DNA of 64,000 nt from CAZBDV01 sp964490765 (GCA_964490765.1 CAZBDV010000008.1:43566-107565), one strand, 5' to 3'. Shown: positions 9,701 through 18,116, counted from the first letter of the stretch. Numbers and translations: made by a program. Notes: generated by a model from the letters alone, not told the origin.

Positions 9701-11385
9701 TGAACAGCGATAACACCGATGACCTGATTTTCTGATCTCAACGGAATACCAAGCCAGACTTTAGGTGTTTTCTCCTCCTGTTCGACTCCCTGTTCCTGCT
9801 GCATATGATAGATAGTATCAGAATCAGCAAGAAGTTCCTTACCGGTCTGGAAGACGTGTTCAGTAAGACCAGGTGCTGGATTCTGTTCGAGATTTGCCCA
9901 CTCGAAGGCGTTTACGCTATAGGGAAACTGAAGTTCTTCCTTTTCATCATCATATATTGCTATGTAGAAGTTGTCTGCCGGCATGAGGGTTGAGGTTATC
10001 TGATGGATATGAAAGAAGAGTTCATCCAGCGTTTTTGATTTATGTACTGCTTCAGAGATACTGTAAAGTGCGCTCTGTATGAGTTCGTTTTTGCGCTGGA
10101 TCGTCATATCGCTTATTGTGCCTAATATACCGACAGCTTCTTTCTGCTTTATCAGGGCGTTGGCAACGATTTTGACCGGGAAAGTCGTATCGTCCTTTTT
10201 CTGACCGGTCAGCTCGGCGGTAGCTCTCTCTTTTGTCTGCAGTAGATTTTTTAGAATTTCGTTAACCTGTTTTCGTTGCGATGGTATGAACAACTCGTTA
10301 AGGCGCATTATTTTTTGGGCTTCATTCAGAGTGTATTTATACATGCGGTTGATGTTATGGTTGGCGTAAACGATGACCCCATCGGTATCTGCTTCGAAAA
10401 CTACTTCCGAAAAATTCTCTACCAGGCTCTGGAACTTGTTCCGGTTCTCTTTTAGCTTAGCAGCGGTAAGTTTATGCGATTGCAATTCGGCTTCCAGGTC
10501 TTTTGTTCTTCTGTTGATACGGTATTTCAGATAGAGCATCCAGCCTAAGATCAGTAATATGACAACTATCAACGGTAAGAGGTAAAGGCTTAACTGACTG
10601 AGGAACATCTCTCTCTGTAATGTGTCGAGAGAAAAGGGGAGAAACCACTGGTCATAGAGATCTTTGTAAATTCCCCTGTCAACCGTTGTAGAGAGAGCAG
10701 AATTGATCTCTTCTATCAGAAGCTCATTGTCAGGTATAACCGCATATGAATATTCCTGAGCAAATAAGTGATGGGGCAGGATGCTTAACTCTTTCAGATT
10801 ATTCTGTTTAATCAGATAAGAACTCTGGTATCGATTCAATATTGCCAGATCGTGTGTACCATTCATAATCAGGGATAATGCTTCATCAGCTGTCTCTACA
10901 GAAATTATCCGGAGTGCATAGGAAAGCCTGTTTTCGTGTTCAGGCATAATCTCTTCATTCTGTACGACAATCTCTTTGCCATAGATATCTCTTTCTGAAG
11001 CGATCCGCCTGTCACCTCTCCGAATGACCATGGCCATTTCGATATTCAGGTATGGACGCGAGAAGATAAACTCCTCCTCCCTTTCGTTGGAGTGAAACAT
11101 CCCTATCAAGATATCGATTTCGCCAGTGCGTAGTTTATTGAGAATAAAAGAGCGTGGGCCGAGTTGTATCTCATAATCCAGGTCTAATTCTGCAGCAATA
11201 GCTTTTGTCAGATCGACATTGAAACCGGCCGGATTACCTTGATTGTCAATATATTCATAGGGAGGATAATTATAATCACCCCCGAATATTATCTTTCTCT
11301 CAGACAATAACAGATCATTGCTATCTTGAGCCAGTACAGTGAGAAAGATTACCAGGAACAGGATTATGAAACTAATTTTCTTCAT
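6703..11385 (-). CDS. Hybrid sensor histidine kinase: SBP_bac_3, PAS, GAF, PAS, GAF, PAS, PAS, HisKA, HATPase_c, receiver
   Basis: A 1560-residue hybrid kinase. In order: a signal peptide (1-19); a periplasmic amino-acid-binding-protein-like domain (about 30-250, opening GGDYNYPPYEYIDNQGNPAG); one membrane helix (about 265-287); PAS (about 315-430); GAF (435-590); a coiled-coil; PAS (618-735); a coiled-coil; a second GAF (770-925); two more PAS domains (930-1060 and 1065-1185); HisKA with the phospho-accepting His in GGIAHDFNNIL (about 1205); HATPase_c with a GTGLGL loop (1305-1420); and a C-terminal receiver with the Asp in VILDLTIPGG. The two GAF modules resemble each other (ELMPAKNF and TLMPADNF), pointing to internal duplication. 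It likely binds a small solute outside and integrates several signals inside. No response-regulator gene adjoins it, so the output is unknown. Confidence 0.9.
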   Translation of the reverse strand: MKKISFIILFLVIFLTVLAQDSNDLLLSERKIIFGGDYNYPPYEYIDNQGNPAGFNVDLTKAIAAELDLDYEIQLGPRSFILNKLRTGEIDILIGMFHSNEREEEFIFSRPYLNIEMAMVIRRGDRRIASERDIYGKEIVVQNEEIMPEHENRLSYALRIISVETADEALSLIMNGTHDLAILNRYQSSYLIKQNNLKELSILPHHLFAQEYSYAVIPDNELLIEEINSALSTTVDRGIYKDLYDQWFLPFSLDTLQREMFLSQLSLYLLPLIVVILLILGWMLYLKYRINRRTKDLEAELQSHKLTAAKLKENRNKFQSLVENFSEVVFEADTDGVIVYANHNINRMYKYTLNEAQKIMRLNELFIPSQRKQVNEILKNLLQTKERATAELTGQKKDDTTFPVKIVANALIKQKEAVGILGTISDMTIQRKNELIQSALYSISEAVHKSKTLDELFFHIHQITSTLMPADNFYIAIYDDEKEELQFPYSVNAFEWANLEQNPAPGLTEHVFQTGKELLADSDTIYHMQQEQGVEQEEKTPKVWLGIPLRSENQVIGVIAVQDYEHEHTYDEQEKQILTFISEQIANAIERKRFQEKLNQTLAYLEERVKERTAELKQSVELFQTLTENSLDVIMRFDKDLKHLYVNPVVKEQTGIDPADFIGKTHRELGFSDDLVTTWEKALKKVFEEGKTRRVEFQLPNGLWIDWHLVPEFSKNGKVQNVLTTAHDITERKKSEEEIRQLNAELEQRVIERTKQLEEEIQVRKQTEKIQHTLYLISEAVNSTHDIEELYKNIHKAISELMPAKNFCIALYDEIVNIVSFPYNVDEFDQTPSPHKPRKGLTEYVLKKGKSVLLTEKDINKLLASGEVELIGRLSKVWLGTPLKIKDKIVGAMMVQDYDSEDTYSENDKRILTFVSEQIALAIERKEAEYQTDKQRIYFEQLFNNNPAGIVMLDNKDRILACNDAFTRIFGYEQEEILHHKVNTLIVDESLRDEATELSTITMDGKIVEKESIRKTKEGKDVYVKMYGVPVTIEGKQIGIYGIYLDITDLHNALDSYLEEKEKLEVMLRSIGDGVIATDMNGDILLINRNAEELTGWKQDKAIGKNLDKVFNVIYESSSKIGENLFTMVLDSGENVELPSSTILYTRDKSELIIEASAAPIKDPDGNLTGVIIVFRDVTQRKKIEEELQKSAKLESIGILAGGIAHDFNNILTAILGNITLAKKIIANTNPKVGARLDEAEKASIRAKDLTEQLLTFSRGGDPIKKTASVKEIIHEASSFAIHGSIVHCHYDIAEDLMNVEADLGQLSQVINNMVINSVQAMPNGGEVNIIAENVDITPEENTTIKPGKYIKITIEDCGVGIPRSQLAKIFDPFYTTKKNGTGLGLTTSYTIVKKHDGYIDVESSIGEGTTFVIHLPATDKEVVASKEDQLEDIKGKGQVLLMDDDLVLIEVVSEMLLSLGYNVTTANEGKTAIAKYKEMKELGSTFDLVILDLTIPGGMGGKDTIREIINYDPEAVCIVSSGYSSDPVMSKYEEHGFKAVLTKPYSLQQLGDTIKRVLG

Positions 11386-11706
11386 CTTCTAAACATCCTC
11401 CATGATGCTTACAACTTCAATTTTTTTACAACCAGTTTCCATTATTTGAATTCTAATTTATCCTGTCAGTCATTAACAACCCCAGCGAATTTGTAAAGCT
11501 ATTTTTATTCTTCAAACTCCCTTTTCTTTTTTGTTGAATTGATTAGAGGCTTTTCTGTATAGGATACGAAGGGAGTATTCATTATTGTAGTTCTATGGAT
11601 TGATTTCTCTGAAGCGGGTGAAATCAATGATACCAGATAACCTTAAAAGGGTTGACGATAAAGAGTCTCTTTATTAAATGGAAGAAAAAATAATCTGGAG
11701 GTTGAA
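11386..11706. other. Intergenic region with a weak sigma-70-like promoter candidate
   Basis: A 321-nt divergent spacer between the hybrid kinase and the thiolase operon. The only signal I can point to is TTGAAT (11534-11539), an 18-nt spacer, then TATAGG (11558-11563) preceded by TG (extended -10). It would read towards the thiolase with a leader of about 135 nt. No open frame or clear hairpin was seen. Confidence 0.25.
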
Positions 11707-12903
11707 ATGCAGAAGGTTGTTATTGTAGCAGCTAAGAGGACACCAATAGGCAGTTTCGGGGGTGTATTTAAAAATGTCTCTGCAGTGGAGTTGGGTACAC
11801 AGGTCTTGCTAAGAGTTATACAGGATACTGGGGTTAAGCCTTCCGAGATAGATGAGATCATCATAGGTAACGTTGTCGGAGCTGGAATGGGACAGAATGT
11901 TGCTCGTCAGATTGCTATAGGTGCCGGTATCCCTGCTGAAGTTCCGAGTTATGTCGTCAATAAGGTCTGTGGTTCGGGTATGAAATCTATCACACTTGCT
12001 GCATTAATGATCGAAACTGGACGTTCAGATATTGTAGTTGCTGGTGGGACAGAAAATATGAGCCAGATACCATATATTTTGCCTGATTTTCGCTGGGGAG
12101 CCAAGATGGGTGACCGCAAGATTGTAGATCTGATGATCTCTGACGGGTTATCGGATATTTTTAACCGCTATCATATGGGAATAACAGCCGAGAATCTTGC
12201 AGATAAATATAATCTCAGTCGTGAGGAGATGGACAGTTTTGCAGTCACCAGCCAGAATAGAGCGGAAAAAGCGATGACCGACGGTCGTTTTAAGGAAGAG
12301 ATCGTTCCGATCTCAGTACCCCAGAGAAAAGGTGATCCGATAACCGTTACAGAGGATGAGTTTCCCCGCATAGGGACGACTATGGAATCCCTGTCACGCA
12401 TAAGGCCAGCCTTTAGAAAGGATGGCAAGGTTACAGCCGGTAACTCTTCAGGAATCAATGACGGTGCTGCGATTCTGCTACTTATGAGTGAGACCAAAGC
12501 AAAAGAGCATAACCTTACTCCAATAGCCGAGTATATAGATTACTCTTCGGCTGGAGTTGACCCGGCAGTAATGGGATTTGGGCCTGTTCCAGCAATAAAA
12601 AAGCTTCTGGCACGAAGTGGCTGGAGTCTCTCCGATATAGAATTGGCAGAACTGAACGAAGCCTTTGCGGCTCAATCACTTGCTGTATTTAGAGGTTTGG
12701 AAGAAGAGGGGCTGGGAAAACTGAGTAGTGATATTGTTAATGTTAATGGTGGAGCAATAGCCTTAGGACATCCGATTGGAGCGAGTGGAGCACGAATAGT
12801 AGTAACATTACTGCATGAGATGATCAAACGTGATGTTAAGAAGGGGCTCGCTTCCCTCTGCATTGGAGGCGGTATGGGTATAGCCTCCCTATATAAGCGA
12901 TAA
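11707..12903 (+). CDS. Acetyl-CoA C-acetyltransferase (thiolase II)
   Basis: A 398-residue degradative/biosynthetic thiolase that interconverts two acetyl-CoA and acetoacetyl-CoA plus CoA. The active-site Cys lies in VNKVCGSGMKSI (about residue 89). The C-terminal GGAIALGHPIGASGARI carries the catalytic His and CIGGGMGIA the second Cys. LNEAFAAQSLAV is also typical. It starts with GGAGG 7 nt upstream. It is the first of three genes (thiolase, aminotransferase, beta-keto acid cleavage enzyme) with short gaps. This context suggests acetoacetyl-CoA metabolism linked to amino-acid fermentation. Confidence 0.93.
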   Translation: MQKVVIVAAKRTPIGSFGGVFKNVSAVELGTQVLLRVIQDTGVKPSEIDEIIIGNVVGAGMGQNVARQIAIGAGIPAEVPSYVVNKVCGSGMKSITLAALMIETGRSDIVVAGGTENMSQIPYILPDFRWGAKMGDRKIVDLMISDGLSDIFNRYHMGITAENLADKYNLSREEMDSFAVTSQNRAEKAMTDGRFKEEIVPISVPQRKGDPITVTEDEFPRIGTTMESLSRIRPAFRKDGKVTAGNSSGINDGAAILLLMSETKAKEHNLTPIAEYIDYSSAGVDPAVMGFGPVPAIKKLLARSGWSLSDIELAELNEAFAAQSLAVFRGLEEEGLGKLSSDIVNVNGGAIALGHPIGASGARIVVTLLHEMIKRDVKKGLASLCIGGGMGIASLYKR

Positions 12904-12924
12904 AACATACTGGAGGATAAATTA

Positions 12925-14166
12925 ATGGCTGATAAGCTAAGATTAGAGAATACAGAGAGATTATATCAGGAAGCACTGGATCTGGTACCCGGAGCGATAT
13001 TGGGTATTCGCAGGCCTTACAACTTTGTGCCGGGTGAATATCCGATCTTCTTCGATTCTGCCAGAGGTGGTCGGGTAAAGGATGTTGACGGAAATGAATA
13101 TATTGATATGTTATGTGCCTACGGTCCGATAATTATCGGTCACAGGGAAGAGGAGATAGATAATGCTGTTGTTAAACAGATAAGAGAGAAGGGATTCTGT
13201 TTTTCGCTCACTCAGGCCATTCAGAATGATCTTGCCACGAAGATGAGGGAGTTAATACCCTGTTGTGAGAAGACAGTATTTGTCAAAACCGGATCCGATG
13301 CTACAACAGCTTCGGTTAGAATTGCCCGTGCTTATACAGAGAAAGAGAAAATTATCCGCTGCGGCTATCACGGCTGGCATGACTGGTGTGTTGAGGTTAA
13401 GGGTGGTATCCCCCCGAAACTGTATGAAGATGTTCACGAGGTAGAATACAATGATCTTGACCAGCTGGAAGATATGTTGAAAGAGATCGGGAATAAAACA
13501 GCAGCTGTAATTATAACACCATTAGGTCATCCGCTCGCCAAGAAGGTAGAGTATCCCAAACCTGGATATCTGGAGGGTGTAAAAGAACTAACTCATAAAT
13601 ATGGAGCTGTTTTAATTTATGACGAGATTCGAACCGGTTTCCGGGTAAGTCTTGGTGGAGCTCAGAAAAAGTTCGGTGTAACACCCGATCTGGCTACCTT
13701 CGGAAAAGCTATGGCAAACGGTTACTCTATCAGTGCAGTAGTTGGTAAGCGAGAGATAATGGATGTCCTGGTAGACAAAGTATTTCTCAGCTCAACTTTC
13801 TTCCCGAACAGCCTGGCTCAAGTTGCAGCAATGAAGACAATCGAGATCCTGGAGCGTGATAACGTCCTGGAGGTTGTGCAGCAAAAAGGTAAGCGTTTCG
13901 GTGAGCGGGTGAGCAAAATAATCGAAGATAGCGGGATTCCGGCTGAATTCAGTGGTGCACCCTGGATGCCTTATATAACGTTTATACCCGATGAAGAGAA
14001 ACGTTATAAGAAATACCGTAATGAATTCTATACCCAGTTGATTAGACGAAAGGTCTTTTTGCAACCTTATCACCACGGATATATTGCCTTCCGTCATACT
14101 GAAGAAGACCTCGAGTATGTAGCTAACAGCATAGCAGAGGCGTTTGACGAGTTGAAAAAGATCTGA
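12925..14166 (+). CDS. Class-III PLP-dependent aminotransferase / aminomutase
   Basis: A 413-residue protein of the fold-type I class III family, closest in look to glutamate-1-semialdehyde 2,1-aminomutase relatives. It has FVKTGSDATTASVRIARAYT (cofactor phosphate loop), CGYHGWHDWCV, IYDEIRTGFR (Asp that contacts the pyridine N) and FGKAMANGYSISAVVG with the probable PLP lysine. True GSA aminomutase is possible, but no haem-biosynthesis genes are nearby. Its place between a thiolase and a beta-keto acid cleavage enzyme suggests an omega- or beta-amino acid substrate in a fermentation pathway. That part is inference. It starts 21 nt after the thiolase with a GGAGG site. Confidence 0.85.
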   Translation: MADKLRLENTERLYQEALDLVPGAILGIRRPYNFVPGEYPIFFDSARGGRVKDVDGNEYIDMLCAYGPIIIGHREEEIDNAVVKQIREKGFCFSLTQAIQNDLATKMRELIPCCEKTVFVKTGSDATTASVRIARAYTEKEKIIRCGYHGWHDWCVEVKGGIPPKLYEDVHEVEYNDLDQLEDMLKEIGNKTAAVIITPLGHPLAKKVEYPKPGYLEGVKELTHKYGAVLIYDEIRTGFRVSLGGAQKKFGVTPDLATFGKAMANGYSISAVVGKREIMDVLVDKVFLSSTFFPNSLAQVAAMKTIEILERDNVLEVVQQKGKRFGERVSKIIEDSGIPAEFSGAPWMPYITFIPDEEKRYKKYRNEFYTQLIRRKVFLQPYHHGYIAFRHTEEDLEYVANSIAEAFDELKKI

Positions 14167-14200
14167 TACCGATCAAAGATAGATTATAAGAGATAATATG

Positions 14201-14226
14201 AACCGACAGGCTGTTGCCTGTCGGTT
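14201..14226 (+). terminator. Perfect 11-bp stem-loop between aminotransferase and cleavage-enzyme genes
   Basis: AACCGACAGGC (14201-14211) pairs perfectly with GCCTGTCGGTT (14216-14226) across a 4-nt loop. There is no T-run after it, so it is more likely an intercistronic processing or attenuation hairpin than a full intrinsic terminator. Confidence 0.5.
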
Positions 14227-14264
14227 CCTGTAGATAGAGATAAAAAAGATAGATGAGGTATAAT

Positions 14265-15092
14265 ATGAATCCATTGATTATTACTACTGCTCTTACGGGA
14301 GCGGAGACCACCAGAGAAACACAGCCCAATTTGCCGATTACACCTGAAGAACAGGCCCGCACAGCCAGGGAGTGTTTCGAGGCAGGTTCCAGAGTATTAC
14401 ATCTCCATGTCAGAGAAGATGACGGTTCACCGTCGCAACGACTCGAACGGTTTACTGAATCGCTCGAAAGGATAAGAGAAGCCGTGCCAGAGATGATAAT
14501 TCAGATCTCTACCGGAGGTGCTGTGGGTGTTCCTTTCGAGGAGAGGATGGCTCCCCTGAAACTGAAACCTGATATGGCGACTCTCAACGCAGGAACCCTG
14601 AATTTCGGAGATGAGGTATTTGTAAACAGCCCCAAAGACATAGTGCGTCTGGCCGAATACTTTAAGGAGGTCGGAGTAGCACCCGAGATCGAAGTATATG
14701 AATCAGGAATGGTCGATTACATTGCGAAACTCGTAAAAAAAGGTATTATAGTACATCATCCGCTCCATATACAGTTTGTCCTCGGTGTTCCGGGTGGTAT
14801 GAGTGGCAAACCGAAGAATCTTCTCTATATGGCCGAACATTTAAAAGAGGAACTTCCTGAAGCTACCTGGGGTGTGGCAGGTATAGGGAGATGGCAGCTA
14901 CCCTGCGCCGTAATGGCATTAGTCATGGGTGGTCATATCAGGGTTGGATTCGAGGACAATATCTTTTATCATAAGAATGTCCTGGCAGAGTCCAATGCCC
15001 AGCTGGTAGCACGTATCAGCAGGATGGCAGAAGAATACGGACGAAAGCTGGCAACACCAGCAGAAGCACGGAAAATTCTCGGCTTGAAATAA
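14265..15092 (+). CDS. Beta-keto acid cleavage enzyme (BKACE, DUF849; Kce-like)
   Basis: A member of the DUF849/BKACE TIM-barrel family. These Zn enzymes condense a beta-keto acid with acetyl-CoA and split off acetoacetate, leaving a new acyl-CoA. The founding member is 3-keto-5-aminohexanoate cleavage enzyme of lysine fermentation. Visible blocks are PLIITTALTGAETTRETQPN, the zinc-binding SRVLHLHVREDDGSP, MATLNAGTLNFGDEVF, APEIEVYESGMV and HHPLHIQFVLGVPGG. An in-frame ATG at 14253 exists, but GAGG followed by 6 nt points to the ATG at 14265, which also fits the family start. With the thiolase upstream, the acetoacetate released could enter acetoacetyl-CoA metabolism. The exact substrate is not decidable from sequence. 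Confidence 0.87.
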   Translation: MNPLIITTALTGAETTRETQPNLPITPEEQARTARECFEAGSRVLHLHVREDDGSPSQRLERFTESLERIREAVPEMIIQISTGGAVGVPFEERMAPLKLKPDMATLNAGTLNFGDEVFVNSPKDIVRLAEYFKEVGVAPEIEVYESGMVDYIAKLVKKGIIVHHPLHIQFVLGVPGGMSGKPKNLLYMAEHLKEELPEATWGVAGIGRWQLPCAVMALVMGGHIRVGFEDNIFYHKNVLAESNAQLVARISRMAEEYGRKLATPAEARKILGLK

Positions 15093-15116
15093 GATATTGA
15101 GTAACGGGGATGATTA

Positions 15117-15232
15117 TAAATCAGGGCTCTGCACAAACTCCGCTGATTTAAACAAATTCAATATTACGGTGGAGGAGGTGCAGGGCCCTTTTAATGCTGG
15201 CGAAAAGGGAAATATATTGAAATCCCCGCCAG
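15117..15232 (+). other. Overlapping inverted repeats after the cleavage-enzyme gene
   Basis: Three pairings are visible. TAAATCAG (15117-15124) matches CTGATTTA (15143-15150). AGGGCTCTGCAC (15123-15134) matches GTGCAGGGCCCT (15178-15189) with one wobble and is followed by TTTTAA. CTGGCG (15197-15202) matches CGCCAG (15227-15232). The first two share bases and cannot form together. The second, with its T-run, can serve as an intrinsic terminator for the upstream operon. The whole lies in the 155-nt gap before the convergent porin gene. Confidence 0.45.
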
Positions 15233-15247
15233 TCAGGAGGAGTTACA

Positions 15248-16285
15248 TTAGAAGTCCATCCTCAGTTGTGTTCCGAAGTATAGCATACTGCCTTCATCTG
15301 TATCATTACTATCTTTCATCTTGTTAAGTAATCCAATTTCCGGAGCGAGCCGGACATTTTTATGTAATCTTTGTTCTAATTGAACAAATACTGCCATTGC
15401 CGGGTCACTGTTTTCAAAGAGGTCACAATCTGAGGTCACATAGCCCAATCCGGAAGTGAAGAGCGAATTTCCTGATAGTTTATAAGAGAGTTGTCCGAAC
15501 CCCCCCATGGTAGTTACATCAACGATTTCATCATTGACTGAATCATATATGGCCCCGTTGCTGGTCGCAGAAGAGAGGCCGTAATTCTTTGTGTTCTGGC
15601 CGTAGTTGAAGTGTGCTGTTAATTTCAGTGGATCGAGATCGAAATCGAACAGCAGGCCGAAGATATAGGCCATAACCGTATAGTCGAGTGGACCACTGTT
15701 ATCATTATAGGTGTAGTGATTAAGTCCGAAAGTTCCTTTGAAGTTGATATTGTCACTCAGCTTTCCATCATAGCCGAGATTGATTTTTGGCAGGATGATG
15801 TTTTTATCCTGACTGGCATCTTCAGCATCTATTACTTCTGGACGGACAAATGCCAGATAAAGTCCATTATCGATTTTGAATCGCACCTGGTGCTTACGGC
15901 TTTCATCTATAGCGCCCCATCCGATGAGATCTTTATCTCCACCCCAGGTCTGTTTGGCTTTTTGCTCTACTCCTGTGTTAGCCTGACCGATTAAAAGGGA
16001 CCAGCCTGACAATTTATACTCACCATATAAAAGTCTTATGCTACCGGTGCCACCAAATTCAACACGGCCATTTAGATCACCGTGCCTGCAGTGTGCTCCA
16101 AAACGGCTGTTACTCTGCAGGAAGTAATTCAGATTCAATTCACTCTCACCGGAACTTGTCCAATCTTCATCTTCACTCTCATACCAGAAACCGATCCTGG
16201 CACTGCCATAAGGCTGGAATTCTGCCGCTATCAGAGCTGAGACCAGGATAAACAGGGCAGTTAAAATGATACTAATTCGTTTCAT
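15248..16285 (-). CDS. Outer-membrane porin-like protein, predicted phosphate-starvation inducible
   Basis: About 345 residues with a signal peptide (MKRISIILTALFILVSALIAA) followed by alternating polar/aromatic strands ending in MLYFGTQLRMDF. A terminal aromatic on the last strand is typical of outer-membrane barrels. I do not recognise a named family. The ATG at 16285 has GGAGG 6 nt upstream; a longer GTG-started frame to 16309 lacks a ribosome site. It lies directly after phoR on the same strand, but with its own promoter region containing four 11-bp-spaced TTAACA-like repeats (16354-16392). I infer it is a PhoB-controlled porin for phosphate or anion uptake. Confidence 0.72.
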   Translation of the reverse strand: MKRISIILTALFILVSALIAAEFQPYGSARIGFWYESEDEDWTSSGESELNLNYFLQSNSRFGAHCRHGDLNGRVEFGGTGSIRLLYGEYKLSGWSLLIGQANTGVEQKAKQTWGGDKDLIGWGAIDESRKHQVRFKIDNGLYLAFVRPEVIDAEDASQDKNIILPKINLGYDGKLSDNINFKGTFGLNHYTYNDNSGPLDYTVMAYIFGLLFDFDLDPLKLTAHFNYGQNTKNYGLSSATSNGAIYDSVNDEIVDVTTMGGFGQLSYKLSGNSLFTSGLGYVTSDCDLFENSDPAMAVFVQLEQRLHKNVRLAPEIGLLNKMKDSNDTDEGSMLYFGTQLRMDF

Positions 16286-16338
16286 TGTATTCCTCCATTT
16301 TTTTGCCACTCATTGATCGAGTGTAATTCATACACCTG

Positions 16339-16392
16339 TTTATGGGGTAATTTATTAAACTACGATTAATGAAGCTGTAAATTTTCTGTTAA
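16339..16392 (-). promoter_or_regulatory. Predicted Pho box and -10 in front of the porin gene
   Basis: Read on the minus strand, TTAACA (16392-16387), TTTACA (16381-16376), ATTAAT (16370-16365) and TTTAAT (16359-16354) recur with an exact 11-nt period. They are followed by a -10-like CATAAA (16344-16339). The same layout precedes pstS and the sigma factor gene. The first repeat overlaps the phoR stop codon. An 11-bp period of such hexamers is the known architecture of PhoB/PhoP binding sites. Confidence 0.6.
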
Positions 16393-18116
16393 AAAGGGAT
16401 CGGGAATCGAACGGTAAAACAACTACCTCTGTCTGTCGAACTCTCGATGGTGATAGAACCGTCATGTATAAGGGCTATATGTTTGACAATCGCCAGACCA
16501 AGCCCGGTGCCACCAGTTTTTTTCGATCGTGACCTGTCAACTACATAGAATCTTTCAAAAATACGTTCCTGATGTTCTGCAGGGATACCGATTCCACTGT
16601 CTTCTACCCTTAAGATAACATCTCTGTCATCCCGTGTAGTCACAATTTTTACGTAACCATCTTCGGTATATTGCATAGCATTTTCTAATAGATTGACCAA
16701 TAATTGTTCGATCTTAAATTCATCACCCCTGATATCGGGTAGATCTTCCTTTTTTTTCAGGATCAACTGAAGATTCCTGTCTCTCATTTTATCGATGTAC
16801 AAATGGACTATATCTTCTACGATACGGTTAACATTCAAATAACTGAAATCGAGTTTCTCATTTCGCTCAAGCCGGGAGAGGGTCAGCAGGTCATTAACTA
16901 TGTTTATCAGCCGCTCGACATTTCTTGACATTATCTGCAGGTACTTTCTTCCTTCAGGGGTTACCTCATCCTCGAGAGTTTCGGCAAAACCCTTAATAGT
17001 GGTTAACGGAGACCGTAATTCGTGTGAGACATTGGCTACCATATCTCTCTTAACCAGCTCCAATTTTCTGAGCTCTGTAATATTATACAACAGAAGCATC
17101 TTACTCTTCTGATTCGGTAACGTCAGACCGCTGCCAAGGTAGTAATCGTTCTCCAGTTTGATCTCTTTTTTGATTTCCTGATCCGAGTCGAACATCTCTC
17201 TGATAAATTCGGAGATCTCCGGTTTTCTAATTGCCTCCCAGTAGTATTTACCGTAGAGTTCCCGGTTTCCGCTGATCTGGCTGAAACTACTGTTGCTGAG
17301 CTCGATCATACCCTTGTCGTTCAGGACAAGGAGCCCCTCTTGCATAGTATTGATAATAGTAGCGAGGGCATTTTTACTGTCGGTTATCTCAGTGAGAAGA
17401 TCTCTGATCCGGATCACCATAGAGTTAAAGTTGCGACACAAATCACCAATATCATCTCTACTCCGGGGTGATACGGTAACATCAAGATTACCCTGAGAGA
17501 CTCTTTTTGAGGCGGAAGAGAGCTCTCTGATTGGCCGGGTAATCCGGCGGGAGAAGTAATAAATAAAGATTGATACGACGATGAAGAATAGTAAGGCAAG
17601 AAAGAAGATCTCTCTACCGAGAGACCTGATCAGGGAATCTATATCAGTAAGAAAGGCACTTACTCTCAGGACACCGACTATCTGCCCATCTATCGTTATC
17701 GGAACAGCTCTGTAAAGCATACCGGTTTCGAGAGAAGAACTATGCCGAATTGCTTCACCCTGAACTCCCTGAAGAGCGGTAACAATCTCCGGCCGATCTC
17801 TATGATTCTCTAAATTCTCTATATCAGCCTCCGAGTCAGCCACCACTATACCTCTCTCATTTATGATAGTGACCCTGTAGTCACTTATATTGCCTAACTG
17901 TTTGATATAATCGTCAAGCTCCTCTAAACGTCCGTCCTGTATCAGAGGGGTTATGTTCAGCACAAGGCTCTCACTTTTATCGGTCAGGTAGGAACGGAGT
18001 GTTTCCAGATAGTGATTTCTAATTATCTGATATGATACAGTAGAGATAGAAAGTATGAGTATGAAAGTGATCAGCAAGAAACCGAGTAGAATTTTAATAA
18101 ATATAGTCTGCTTCAT
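16389..18116 (-). CDS. phoR: Phosphate-regulon-type sensor histidine kinase (PhoR-like)
   Basis: A 575-residue membrane kinase: TM1 (about 8-30), an extracytoplasmic sensor (about 35-160), TM2 (about 168-190), HAMP (190-243, RRITRPIRELSSASKRV), PAS (about 250-350), HisKA with the H-box NVSHELRSPLTTIKGF (His near 364), then HATPase_c with GDEFKIEQLLVNLLENA and GGTGLGLAIVKHI. This order matches PhoR/WalK kinases. The start ATG overlaps the phoB stop by 4 nt, so the pair is coupled. The PhoR assignment rests on the downstream and divergent phosphate genes and on the Pho-box-like repeats, since the kinase fold alone would not tell. Confidence 0.85.
   Translation of the reverse strand: MKQTIFIKILLGFLLITFILILSISTVSYQIIRNHYLETLRSYLTDKSESLVLNITPLIQDGRLEELDDYIKQLGNISDYRVTIINERGIVVADSEADIENLENHRDRPEIVTALQGVQGEAIRHSSSLETGMLYRAVPITIDGQIVGVLRVSAFLTDIDSLIRSLGREIFFLALLFFIVVSIFIYYFSRRITRPIRELSSASKRVSQGNLDVTVSPRSRDDIGDLCRNFNSMVIRIRDLLTEITDSKNALATIINTMQEGLLVLNDKGMIELSNSSFSQISGNRELYGKYYWEAIRKPEISEFIREMFDSDQEIKKEIKLENDYYLGSGLTLPNQKSKMLLLYNITELRKLELVKRDMVANVSHELRSPLTTIKGFAETLEDEVTPEGRKYLQIMSRNVERLINIVNDLLTLSRLERNEKLDFSYLNVNRIVEDIVHLYIDKMRDRNLQLILKKKEDLPDIRGDEFKIEQLLVNLLENAMQYTEDGYVKIVTTRDDRDVILRVEDSGIGIPAEHQERIFERFYVVDRSRSKKTGGTGLGLAIVKHIALIHDGSITIESSTDRGSCFTVRFPIPF

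Noticed and set aside
15097..15327. 76-codon plus-strand ORF after the cleavage-enzyme gene
   Set aside because: It covers the hairpin region and the 3' end of the convergent porin gene; the sequence is not protein-like.
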